Assembly: GCA_964562985.1 (NCBI GenBank)
Contig: CAZLWE010000083.1
Span: 1 to 12,615, forward strand
Origin: SHLQ01 sp964562985
GTDB lineage: Bacteria; Actinomycetota; Acidimicrobiia; Acidimicrobiales; SHLQ01
Length of the DNA: 12,615 bases
Reading direction: 5' to 3'
The notes under the pieces are model-generated. The model did not search any database. It was given only the letters and a program-made list of their open reading frames with translations, and was not told where the DNA came from. Positions 6,272 through 12,246 of the stretch are shown here, one piece after another; the stretch's first letter is position 1; each line of letters starts with the position of its first letter. A program made the position numbers and the translations under genes.

Positions 6272-8257
6272 GTGACTTTCTTCACGCGTGAGCGGCTCGG
6301 CATCACTCCATGGGCGATCTTTGACCAACTTCACTATGGCCAGCAGCACCAGAGCGACTGCAGCCCCCAACCCGAGGCGGCTCCACAACAGCCGGGTTGC
6401 CCCCGACTCCGCGGCTTGTGTCCGAGCCGAGATCAACTGTTCACGAACATCAGCGACGTCATCGAACCGATTGAGCTCGTAGGCACGCTCGGCACGCTCG
6501 ACCACCGAAGCAAGATCGAAGTCACCCAATCCCGCCTGTTCTTCACGGGTCAGCGGAACCGCAGCGAGCTCCCGAACATCGACGACCGAGCTGATCGCCT
6601 CTTCCTGAACAGCAAGAACCGATAGGGCCTGATCAAAGTCCGGTTCAATCTGTTCGTAGGCCTCGCGACCAGCCTCCGCAGCGTCCAGACCCGCGAGGTC
6701 CGCCTGGTCGAGTACTCGCCGTTGTAGGTCGAGGACCCGGCTCGCCTCACGAAGAAGTTCGCGGGCGTCATCGAAACGCCAATCCGCCATGGCCTGATCG
6801 ATATCGGCCGGCACACTCCACTGCAATGGCCGGTCGGCGAATCGCAGGTATTGGTCACGAACCTCGCGTCGATCGGCGATCAGTTCAGCTTGCTGATCGT
6901 CCACCACCAACTCAAGCCACAACGCATCGAGCGCGGCTTCACCGTCGGTATCGGTGAGTGTCGATGCGAGGTCGAGCACCACACGCCAGTCATTGAGCAA
7001 CAACGAGCGCGGCGCTGCCGGGTACGCAGATACTCCGGAGTCCGCGGCTTGGATGAGCTCGCGAAGTCCATCCTCGCCCACGATCTCCACAAGTTCTCGC
7101 ACAGCAAACCAGGAGGCGTTGTATCCGTAGAGCTCGCGCTCGCGGCTGATTTCGTTTCCGCTCGCAAGCGCGAGGGAAGACCACTCGTTCAAGGGAACCG
7201 CTCCGGCATCGGTCGGTCGGGGTGTATCCGGAAGCTCGCCAATGCGCTCTCCGAGATCTCGGTCGATCTGATAGGAGAACTCCTCGGCAAGCCCCTCGAT
7301 CATCCATCGATCGATGAACAAGGTGTTGTTGAACCACGCGTGGCTGAGCTCATGAAGCAGTACGCCTCGGTCGAGTTCGTTGCCGATTTCGATCGATGTC
7401 TGGGCCGGGTCGTACCACCCCGCGTATCCGAGCACGATCGGAGCGATTGAAGACGTAACCTCAAGGCCATCCTGTTCGGGGATCGGGGAGCCGATCTCGT
7501 CCTCGAGCGCAGGGATGCCCTGGGTTATGGAATCCTCAGCGAATTCGGCCCACTCGGTGTCGCCAGGCCACGATCGGATAACGATGTCCTGTCCCGCGAC
7601 TTCGAAGCTCCGCTCGACGAGCCGCTCTTCTCGCACGACGTTGATGTAGGTGAAGAAGTCTGCGGGGATGTCGAAGCTCTCGGGAGTCCACTCGACAAAC
7701 CCATCGCTGAGCGTGCCTTCAACAATGGCACTTCCGAGCTCAACAACCTGCGCGTCCTTTGGCACACGCAAGGTCAGCGAGCCGGTGCCCGGGTCCGAGA
7801 ATGACCAGAGCGGGAAGCCGTGGTAGGCGGGATTGGAGAAGAACGCCCCGTCGGAGCGCAACTCACCGCGAGGCAATGTGTATGACACGTCGATGGTTCG
7901 CGATTCACCGGAACGTAGCTGCTCGGGCAAAACGGCGGTTACGACGTCGAAGTCATCGTCGAGAGGCTCTGCTGAACTGGCCAGGGGTGTTCCTTCGCTG
8001 GCGATCGAGAGATTGGTCAGCCCTGTTGGAGCGATGAACACCACGGTGTCGAAGAAGGTGAAGAAGAGCGTGTCGCCCTCACGCCGCTCGATGGTCGTGT
8101 TCGTCATCGTGGCCGTGAGTTCGACGCGCACGGAATCGTCGAGGACGGTGTACACAACGTCCTCGGTGTAGGCCAGGCCGGTGGTCTGTGCCCCGGCCGG
8201 GATCGCCAATGAGACCACTAGCGAAAACACCACAGCGAAGAAAGCGACCACACGCAC
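6266..8257 (-). CDS. Secreted, membrane-anchored gluzincin metallopeptidase
   Basis: The 663-residue product has a Sec signal peptide (FFAVVFSLVVSLAIPAGAQ, cut near 23). A beta-rich domain covers about 25-225. The zinc motif is HELSH (302-306), with a third ligand candidate Glu321 in RWMIEGLAEEF, 14 residues after the second His. That spacing is shorter than the 18 of classic M1 aminopeptidases and fits the peptidase-MA-like gluzincins better. From about 440 it becomes helical, with Ala/Asp/Glu/Arg-rich coiled-coil character. One membrane helix at about 624-645 and a short charged tail (KDRPWSDAEPL) end it. The catalytic part should thus face outside. The start is GTG 8257 with AGGA 5 nt upstream. 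It follows rex by 48 bases and precedes hemA by 90, so it is probably cotranscribed with rex. Its substrate is unknown. Confidence 0.8.
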   Translation of the reverse strand: MRVVAFFAVVFSLVVSLAIPAGAQTTGLAYTEDVVYTVLDDSVRVELTATMTNTTIERREGDTLFFTFFDTVVFIAPTGLTNLSIASEGTPLASSAEPLDDDFDVVTAVLPEQLRSGESRTIDVSYTLPRGELRSDGAFFSNPAYHGFPLWSFSDPGTGSLTLRVPKDAQVVELGSAIVEGTLSDGFVEWTPESFDIPADFFTYINVVREERLVERSFEVAGQDIVIRSWPGDTEWAEFAEDSITQGIPALEDEIGSPIPEQDGLEVTSSIAPIVLGYAGWYDPAQTSIEIGNELDRGVLLHELSHAWFNNTLFIDRWMIEGLAEEFSYQIDRDLGERIGELPDTPRPTDAGAVPLNEWSSLALASGNEISRERELYGYNASWFAVRELVEIVGEDGLRELIQAADSGVSAYPAAPRSLLLNDWRVVLDLASTLTDTDGEAALDALWLELVVDDQQAELIADRREVRDQYLRFADRPLQWSVPADIDQAMADWRFDDARELLREASRVLDLQRRVLDQADLAGLDAAEAGREAYEQIEPDFDQALSVLAVQEEAISSVVDVRELAAVPLTREEQAGLGDFDLASVVERAERAYELNRFDDVADVREQLISARTQAAESGATRLLWSRLGLGAAVALVLLAIVKLVKDRPWSDAEPLTREESHA

Positions 8258-8305
8258 GAAATTCCTGTCGGAGCGGCCCGCAAAACATTGAGTTTCCGGG
8301 CCTAA

Positions 8306-8944
8306 CTACGCGACGGTGTCGTCGTGCTCCCGTTGCTCGTAATAGCTCAAAATCTGCAGTTCTGTCGCCAAATCCACCTTGCGAACCGGCACGGAATCGG
8401 GCACTTGCAGCACGGTAGGAGCGAAGGAAAGAATCGAACCCACCCCGGCGGCTACCAGCGCATCAGCGACACCCTGTGCCGCTTCTGCTGGTGTGGCGAT
8501 GATGCCGATGCGGATCGTCAGGTCGTGAATCAGATCGTGGAGATTCTCGCTGTCTCGCACCTCGATACCAGCGATGGTCGTTCCAATCTTGTCCGGTGAC
8601 GAATCGGCCAACGCCGCGATCGGGAACCCTCGACTGCCGAAGCCTCCGTAGGCAGCGAGCGCCCGCCCGAGGTTTCCCATGCCGACAATCACGACCGGGG
8701 ACTCGACGTTTAGCCCAAGTGCTTCATTGATCTGGCGAAGCAGGTATTTGCTGTCGTAGCCCACCCCGCGGACGCCGCTTGTGCCAATGAAACTGAGGTC
8801 CTTTCTGACCTTTGCTGCGTTAACACCCGCAAGTTCGGCGAGCGCGGCAGAGCTGACCGTCTCGTCGGTTGCTGCCAACTCAAGAAGCGCCCGACGATAA
8901 ATCGGCAGGCGAGCCACGGTTGCATCCGGAATCCCTCGTTCCAT
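8306..8944 (-). CDS. rex: Redox-sensing transcriptional repressor Rex
   Basis: Rex binds NADH or NAD+ and releases DNA when the NADH/NAD+ ratio rises, controlling respiratory and fermentative genes. The N-terminal winged helix carries IPDATVARLPIYRRALLEL and the recognition region AGVNAAKVRKDLSFIG, followed by GVRGVGYD. The Rossmann domain carries VVIVGMGNLGRAL (about 84-96) and a C-terminal swap helix (LATELQILSYYEQ). Length (212 residues) is normal. ATG 8944 is chosen; GTG 8947 and GTG 8950 are in frame just upstream, and TACCCT lies 7 nt before GTG 8947, so a near-leaderless GTG start is also possible. In Streptomyces rex leads an operon with hemACD; here a peptidase gene intervenes. I find no clear TTGTGAA-type Rex operator in the window. 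Confidence 0.95.
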   Translation of the reverse strand: MERGIPDATVARLPIYRRALLELAATDETVSSAALAELAGVNAAKVRKDLSFIGTSGVRGVGYDSKYLLRQINEALGLNVESPVVIVGMGNLGRALAAYGGFGSRGFPIAALADSSPDKIGTTIAGIEVRDSENLHDLIHDLTIRIGIIATPAEAAQGVADALVAAGVGSILSFAPTVLQVPDSVPVRKVDLATELQILSYYEQREHDDTVA

Positions 8945-8951
8945 CACCACG

Positions 8952-8997
8952 CCGAGGGTAGCTGCTCAGAAACACCATTTCCGAAACTGAGCCTCGG
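8952..8997. promoter_or_regulatory. Nested inverted repeats in front of rex
   Basis: GCTCAG (8964-8969) and CTGAGC (8987-8992) are perfect 6-bp arms 17 nt apart. An outer pair, CCGAG (8952-8956) and CTCGG (8993-8997), flanks them with a 7-nt bulge on one side. The dyad lies within 45 bases of the rex start, so it could be an operator or a 5' structure. It does not match the known Rex consensus. Confidence 0.3.
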
Positions 8998-9017
8998 GAA
9001 GTGCCACCCACTGGAAG

Positions 9018-9031
9018 GACCATGAGTGGTC
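9018..9031. promoter_or_regulatory. Small dyad in the rex/CAP divergent spacer
   Basis: GACCA-TGAG-TGGTC is a perfect 5-bp inverted repeat about midway between the two divergent genes. An AT-rich stretch follows at 9032-9055, and the promoter for the CAP gene may lie there, but no good -35/-10 pair is visible. Confidence 0.2.
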
Positions 9032-9087
9032 GTTTGGATTTGAATTGTTACTTAAGGTGGCCCTCCAAACAGTCCGATCCCTAGATC

Positions 9088-9915
9088 GTGCCCACCACAC
9101 CCCCCGCTCAAAAGCTGCTCAAGCGACCGTCACGGCCATTGGCAATCGTCGTTGGGTGGTTGCTCCTGATGGCGCTCGTCGCACCGGTCCCAGCGAGCGC
9201 TTCACCGGCGAACGAAGCGGACTTCGTGGCCCGGGTAAACGCAACTCGCGCTTCGGTAGGACTTCCACCGCTCGCCGTTGATTCACAACTCACCTCCCTC
9301 GCACGAGGATGGGCGATGCAAATGCGCGACGGCGTTTGTGGCGAAGGAAACAACATCTGTCATGCGTCATCGCTGTCCGCAGGCGTAACCAGCAGCTGGC
9401 AAAAACTTGGCGAGAACGTGGGAACCGGACCGAGTGTTGCCGACGTAATGCCAGCCTTTATTGCCTCGCCTGGCCATTATCAAAACATCGTCGATCCGTC
9501 CTTCACCCACATTGGAGTCGGGGTCGTCTGGGACGGAGCCCGGCTCTATACGACACATCGGTTCATGGCAGTGCCCGCTCCGGCACCGACCACGACAACG
9601 GCCGCCCCAACAACAGCTGCACCGACTACAACGGCGGCGCCAACGACCACAGCAGCGCCAGCCACGACGGAAGCTCCATCATCGGCCGGCGCGCTCGGTA
9701 GAAGCGCTGGGGCCCCTGCTCCCACGCCCACCACAGGCGCACCCAACCCGATCGGAATTTTCACCGCCCCCTCGGCTTCAAATGCCTTGGAAAGTGAAAC
9801 GCCAACACCGGAATCGAATCCTCCGATCACCCCGGTTACCACTCTCGAAACCGAACTGGAGCGCCGAGAGCGACGGGCGAACGTTCTGGTCGATGCCCTG
9901 ACCAGAGTCAGCTAG
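9088..9915 (+). CDS. Secreted CAP-domain (SCP/PR1-like) protein with Pro/Thr/Ala-rich tail
   Basis: The 275-residue product starts at GTG 9088. A basic N-terminus, hydrophobic core LAIVVGWLLLMALVAPV and ASA-type site near 38 form a signal peptide. The CAP domain (about 41-163) has NATRASVGLPPL, His92 (CHAS), Glu109 (LGENVG), His130 (SPGHYQNI) and HIGVGVVW, so the CAP cavity residues are kept. Cys84 and Cys91 may form a disulfide. Residues about 164-205 are PTTTAAP-type repeats, a likely extended and perhaps glycosylated wall-spanning linker. The C-terminus ends in a charged helix (LETELERRERRANVLVDAL). Bacterial CAP proteins are extracytoplasmic with mostly unknown activity. No Shine-Dalgarno sequence is visible; a CGATC-CCTA-GATCG dyad overlaps the start. 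Confidence 0.88.
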   Translation: MPTTPPAQKLLKRPSRPLAIVVGWLLLMALVAPVPASASPANEADFVARVNATRASVGLPPLAVDSQLTSLARGWAMQMRDGVCGEGNNICHASSLSAGVTSSWQKLGENVGTGPSVADVMPAFIASPGHYQNIVDPSFTHIGVGVVWDGARLYTTHRFMAVPAPAPTTTTAAPTTAAPTTTAAPTTTAAPATTEAPSSAGALGRSAGAPAPTPTTGAPNPIGIFTAPSASNALESETPTPESNPPITPVTTLETELERRERRANVLVDALTRVS

Positions 9916-9927
9916 TCGAAACTAGCT
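9910..9927. terminator. Bidirectional hairpin between convergent genes
   Basis: AGCTAGT-CGAA-ACTAGCT is a perfect 7-bp stem with a CGAA tetraloop. It contains the TAG stop of the CAP gene (9913-9915) and the TAG stop of the small minus-strand peptide (9924-9922). No T-run follows on either side, so it may be a weak or factor-assisted terminator. Confidence 0.35.
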
Positions 9928-9999
9928 AAGCAAAACCAGCTGCAGAAAGGCTGCTCCCACAATCACGAGCAGCAGCACGATGATCGTCAGCGTGACCAT
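9922..9999 (-). CDS. Possible 25-residue single-helix membrane peptide
   Basis: ATG 9999 opens 25 codons ending in TAG. The product is almost entirely hydrophobic (MVTLTIIVLLLVIVGAAF followed by LQLVLLS), long enough for one membrane helix. It starts 8 nt after the stop of the SAM hydrolase gene on the same strand, so it could be translated from the same message. Third codon positions are mostly G or C, as in the neighbours. There is no good Shine-Dalgarno sequence in reach, and an ORF this short may be chance, so confidence is limited. It ends inside the hairpin shared with the CAP gene. Confidence 0.35.
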   Translation of the reverse strand: MVTLTIIVLLLVIVGAAFLQLVLLS

Positions 10000-10007
10000 G
10001 GGTCGCA

Positions 10008-10862
10008 CTACGGCTTCTTCCCCAAGGTCACCGAAGTGCTCGCAGCTGGGTGGGTCTCGCCGTCGACGGTGGTGATCCGCAGTTCATCGCTGGTCGAAAT
10101 GGACAGCGTTTGTGCAGCGGAACCGCCGTTTACTGCGAGGGAGATCAAACCGCTCGAATCAACGATCGCCCCAACCTCCCCCGTTCCTAGGTGACGGTAT
10201 GCGTCCCGACGGGCAATCGTGTGGCGTTGGTCCCCCGCTATCAAGGAGAAGGGGTCACCCCACGCAGCAATGTCGTCGGGTCCAATATTGAGTTGGACGT
10301 TGCCGTAGACATCGATCCAGAGCGCTTCCACGATCAGCTGGCCGCCTTCCTCGGCGACGACAGGGAGCAATCCCGGGGTCAAAGATGTGGGGTCAACGGC
10401 TTCGCCAAGTTCCATGAGGTCAACACCGAGAGCGAGGTGCGCCGCTGCAGGAGCGAAGATGTCTCTGCCGTCGAAGGTCGACCCCAAGCGCTGCAGCTGG
10501 TAATCGGTATTCGTGAGTTCGACCGCGCGGTCCGCACCACCGACCATCGCCACAGCAGAGGCGAGCAACCCGTTGTCGGGACCAACGAGCACGGACGCTC
10601 CTTGCCCCACCTCTACTGCGATAGCTCGACGATCCGTACCAACCCCTGGGTCAACGACAGCCAAGACGACGCCGGGACACAGGTAATTTGCGGAGCGCGC
10701 GAGCGCCAAGGCTCCGGCGCGTACGTCGTGGGAGCGAATTCCGTGGGTGAGATCGACGACAGCGACTTCCGGCGCGATCGATCGGATCACCGAGCGAACA
10801 ACGCCGACGAACTCGTCCTGATGTCCGAAATCCGAAAGAAAGGAAATGGTCGGGTAGGGCAC
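10008..10862 (-). CDS. S-adenosylmethionine hydrolase (DUF62 / SAM hydroxide adenosyltransferase)
   Basis: Characterised members of this family split S-adenosylmethionine with water into adenosine and methionine; relatives with changed sites use fluoride or chloride. The 284 residues show the family pattern: LSDFGHQDEFVGVV (9-22), VDLTHGI (36-42), VVDPGVGTDRR (69-79), VGPDNGLL (93-100), STFDGRDIFAPAAAHLA (128-144), DVYGNVQLNI and VNGGSAAQTL near the C-terminus. The Asp-Arg-His set reported for the hydrolases would be Asp71, Arg78 and His142. Tyr replaces the usual Phe of the D-x-FGN motif. No signal peptide is seen. The start is GTG 10862; TACCCT lies 8 nt upstream and there is no Shine-Dalgarno sequence. 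A GC hairpin separates it from the HTH gene upstream. Its biological role is unclear. Confidence 0.92.
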   Translation of the reverse strand: MPYPTISFLSDFGHQDEFVGVVRSVIRSIAPEVAVVDLTHGIRSHDVRAGALALARSANYLCPGVVLAVVDPGVGTDRRAIAVEVGQGASVLVGPDNGLLASAVAMVGGADRAVELTNTDYQLQRLGSTFDGRDIFAPAAAHLALGVDLMELGEAVDPTSLTPGLLPVVAEEGGQLIVEALWIDVYGNVQLNIGPDDIAAWGDPFSLIAGDQRHTIARRDAYRHLGTGEVGAIVDSSGLISLAVNGGSAAQTLSISTSDELRITTVDGETHPAASTSVTLGKKP

Positions 10863-10893
10863 GTTGTAGGAGGGTACTGGAACCAGATCGCAA

Positions 10894-10916
10894 GGCCGGG
10901 CCCAATCGGCCCGACC
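10894..10916 (-). terminator. Strong GC hairpin between the HTH and SAM hydrolase genes
   Basis: On the minus strand GGTCGGGCC-GATTG-GGCCCGGCC gives a 9-bp stem with one U.G pair and a 5-nt loop. It lies about 40 bases past the HTH stop and 32 before the SAM hydrolase start. The following T content is poor (TTGCG), so it may be an attenuating or partial terminator. Confidence 0.5.
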
Positions 10917-10954
10917 CTGCTAATGCAATAGGCGCCCTACGTGGTTACTGGTGC

Positions 10955-11149
10955 TTAGCCAGCCTCGGTGTATCGGTCACCGAGATAGCGATCAACGTCG
11001 TCTGGACGAAGCCGATACGACCGACCGACCCGAACGGCGGAAAGTTCCCCCGCTTTGATCAGGCGGTACACCGTCATGGTTGACACTCGCATTAGTTGTG
11101 CCACTTCTGCGACTGTCATAAATTGCCGACGTCCGTCGAGCTCGCTCAC
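10955..11149 (-). CDS. Small excisionase-type (MerR-like) HTH DNA-binding protein
   Basis: The 64-residue product is one winged HTH of the HTH_17/excisionase class, related to BldC-type small regulators. FMTVAEVAQLMRVSTMTVYR holds the HTH (helix 3 at RVSTMTVYRLIKAG), then the wing ELSAVRVGRSYRLRPDDVDRYL. No other domain is present. It should bind DNA as an oligomer. I chose GTG 11149 because GGAGAAGGGG lies upstream at a good distance and homologues start a few residues before FMTV; ATG 11119 would cut into the HTH, and the frame upstream to 11242 runs through the promoter. It follows proC, as Rv0500A follows proC in M. tuberculosis, so it is a resident chromosomal gene, not a phage excisionase. 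Its targets are unknown. Confidence 0.88.
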   Translation of the reverse strand: MSELDGRRQFMTVAEVAQLMRVSTMTVYRLIKAGELSAVRVGRSYRLRPDDVDRYLGDRYTEAG

Positions 11150-11173
11150 GAGGTAGGCCCCTTCTCCGCTTGC

Positions 11174-11184
11174 GGTTCCGAACC
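11174..11184. promoter_or_regulatory. Palindrome overlapping the HTH gene -10 and start site
   Basis: GGTTC-C-GAACC is a perfect 5-bp dyad around one centre base. It overlaps the candidate -10 and the expected start point, where a bound repressor would block RNA polymerase. Confidence 0.35.
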
Positions 11185-11208
11185 TATGCGAGTTTCGCGG
11201 GAACGCAA
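11181..11208 (-). promoter_or_regulatory. Candidate promoter of the small HTH gene
   Basis: On the minus strand TTGCGT (11208-11203) and TAGGTT (11186-11181) are 16 nt apart. Transcription would start near 11174, leaving a leader of about 25 nt that contains AAGGGG 8 nt before GTG 11149. Confidence 0.45.
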
Positions 11209-11234
11209 AAGCGGAGACAAAACTTCTCGCGACA

Positions 11235-11251
11235 TCGCGCACTGTGCGCGA
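11235..11251. promoter_or_regulatory. 17-bp perfect palindrome upstream of the HTH gene
   Basis: TCGCGCAC-T-GTGCGCGA has perfect 8-bp arms around a single base, about 27 bases upstream of the candidate -35 of the HTH gene and about 57 bases past the proC stop. A one-base centre favours a protein-binding site over an RNA hairpin, though a stem with a 3-nt loop is possible. Confidence 0.45.
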
Positions 11252-11308
11252 AATCGACCGCGGAACGCTCTCTTCTGTCGGCCTGAATTGTGACTTTGGT
11301 CGACAGCT

Positions 11309-12094
11309 CTAGTTCGAGCCGAGTTCGCGGGATCGATCCACGGCCGCTGTCACCACTCGATCGACGAGGCCAACGAAATCTGACTCCGCGAATTGGGCCA
11401 ACCCGGCTGCCGTTGTTCCTCCCGGAGATGTCACGTTCTCCCGCAGGATCGCCGGGTCTTCACCCGACTCCGCGAGCAAGCGGGAGGCGCCGAGGAGGGT
11501 CTGACGGGTGAGACGATCGGCCACGTCAGCTGCCAGACCTTGACCAATTGCCGCAGCCATCAGCGCCTCGGCAAGATGGAATACATACGCCGGCCCGGAA
11601 CCGCTCAGCCCAGTAACGGCATCGAGATCCGTCTCATCCACACGTTCGACGATCCCCACCGCAGACAATATGGACTCGGCCCACGCAAGGTCGTCATTGG
11701 TTGCCGTGGGGCCGCCAGCGATCGCCGAGGCTCCTTCGCCCACGAGCGCTGGGGTGTTCGGCATACAACGAATCACCCGCATGTCGGGGCCAGCTGCGCC
11801 CATGGACGCGATTGTCACTCCTGCGGCAACGCAGAGGATGCGCTCGACCCCGAGTGTCGCGAGTTCGGTGACGACTTCGGTTACGTGCTGGGGTTTAACC
11901 GCGATCAGCGCATCGACGCCATCGTGTAGCGAATCTCCAACGACGACCCCAGGGTGGCTCGCTGCAAGTTCACCGCGACGGGTTTCGGATAGCTCAATCA
12001 CCGCGACGTCTGCTGGGGAGGCCCAACCAGATTCGACCATGCCCCCGAGGAGCGCTTCGCCCATTTTCCCGCCACCAACGATCTGAATTCTCAT
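11309..12094 (-). CDS. proC: Pyrroline-5-carboxylate reductase
   Basis: ProC reduces 1-pyrroline-5-carboxylate to L-proline with NAD(P)H, the last step of proline synthesis, in the cytoplasm. The 261 residues match the usual 260-275. Visible motifs are the Rossmann loop IVGGGKMGEALL (5-16), AVKPQ (65-69), RCMPNTPALVGEGASAI (109-125), the signature VTGLSGSGPAYVFHLAEAL (160-178) and the C-terminal NVTSPGGTTAAGL (220-232). ATG 12094 begins directly at the Rossmann strand, as in the family. TAGGCT sits exactly 6 nt upstream of this ATG with no Shine-Dalgarno sequence, which suggests a leaderless start. It lies 152 bases after the YbjN-family gene and is followed by the HTH gene. Confidence 0.97.
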   Translation of the reverse strand: MRIQIVGGGKMGEALLGGMVESGWASPADVAVIELSETRRGELAASHPGVVVGDSLHDGVDALIAVKPQHVTEVVTELATLGVERILCVAAGVTIASMGAAGPDMRVIRCMPNTPALVGEGASAIAGGPTATNDDLAWAESILSAVGIVERVDETDLDAVTGLSGSGPAYVFHLAEALMAAAIGQGLAADVADRLTRQTLLGASRLLAESGEDPAILRENVTSPGGTTAAGLAQFAESDFVGLVDRVVTAAVDRSRELGSN

Positions 12095-12106
12095 GACAGG
12101 AGCCTA
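12095..12106 (-). promoter_or_regulatory. Candidate -10 element for a leaderless proC start
   Basis: On the minus strand TAGGCT is followed by CCTGTC and then ATG 12094. The 6-nt spacing equals that before the left-edge gene and the small membrane gene. No good -35 is seen. Confidence 0.4.
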
Positions 12107-12201
12107 CGTCGCCATCGCGGACCGGATGGCCGAATCCGTTGCGGCGCAAAGAACCGGCGTGCAGGCCATCACTTCCCCAAGGACGACCCACACAACCGGT
12201 A

Positions 12202-12246
12202 TTGACTCACCATAGATTTAAATATACTGAAATGCAACAAAATGTT
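12202..12246. promoter_or_regulatory. AT-rich island with possible promoters on both strands
   Basis: On the minus strand TTGCAT (12237-12232) and TATGGT (12214-12209) are 17 nt apart, a good promoter for proC with a leader of about 108 nt. On the plus strand TTGACT (12202-12207) and TATACT (12223-12228) are 15 nt apart; that would read antisense to the YbjN-family gene. The palindrome ATTTAAAT is at 12216-12223. Confidence 0.35.

Noticed and set aside
6851..7450. 199-codon plus-strand frame within the peptidase gene
   Set aside because: It is antisense to a clear secreted peptidase and has no recognisable features.
9585..9680. Repetitive CA/CG-rich DNA that could be a tandem repeat or CRISPR-like array
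   Set aside because: It encodes the Pro/Thr/Ala linker of the CAP protein; unit lengths vary and there are no spacers.
10955..11149. Phage excisionase marking a mobile element
   Set aside because: The HTH class is shared with excisionases, but its place after proC is conserved in actinobacteria and no integrase is near.
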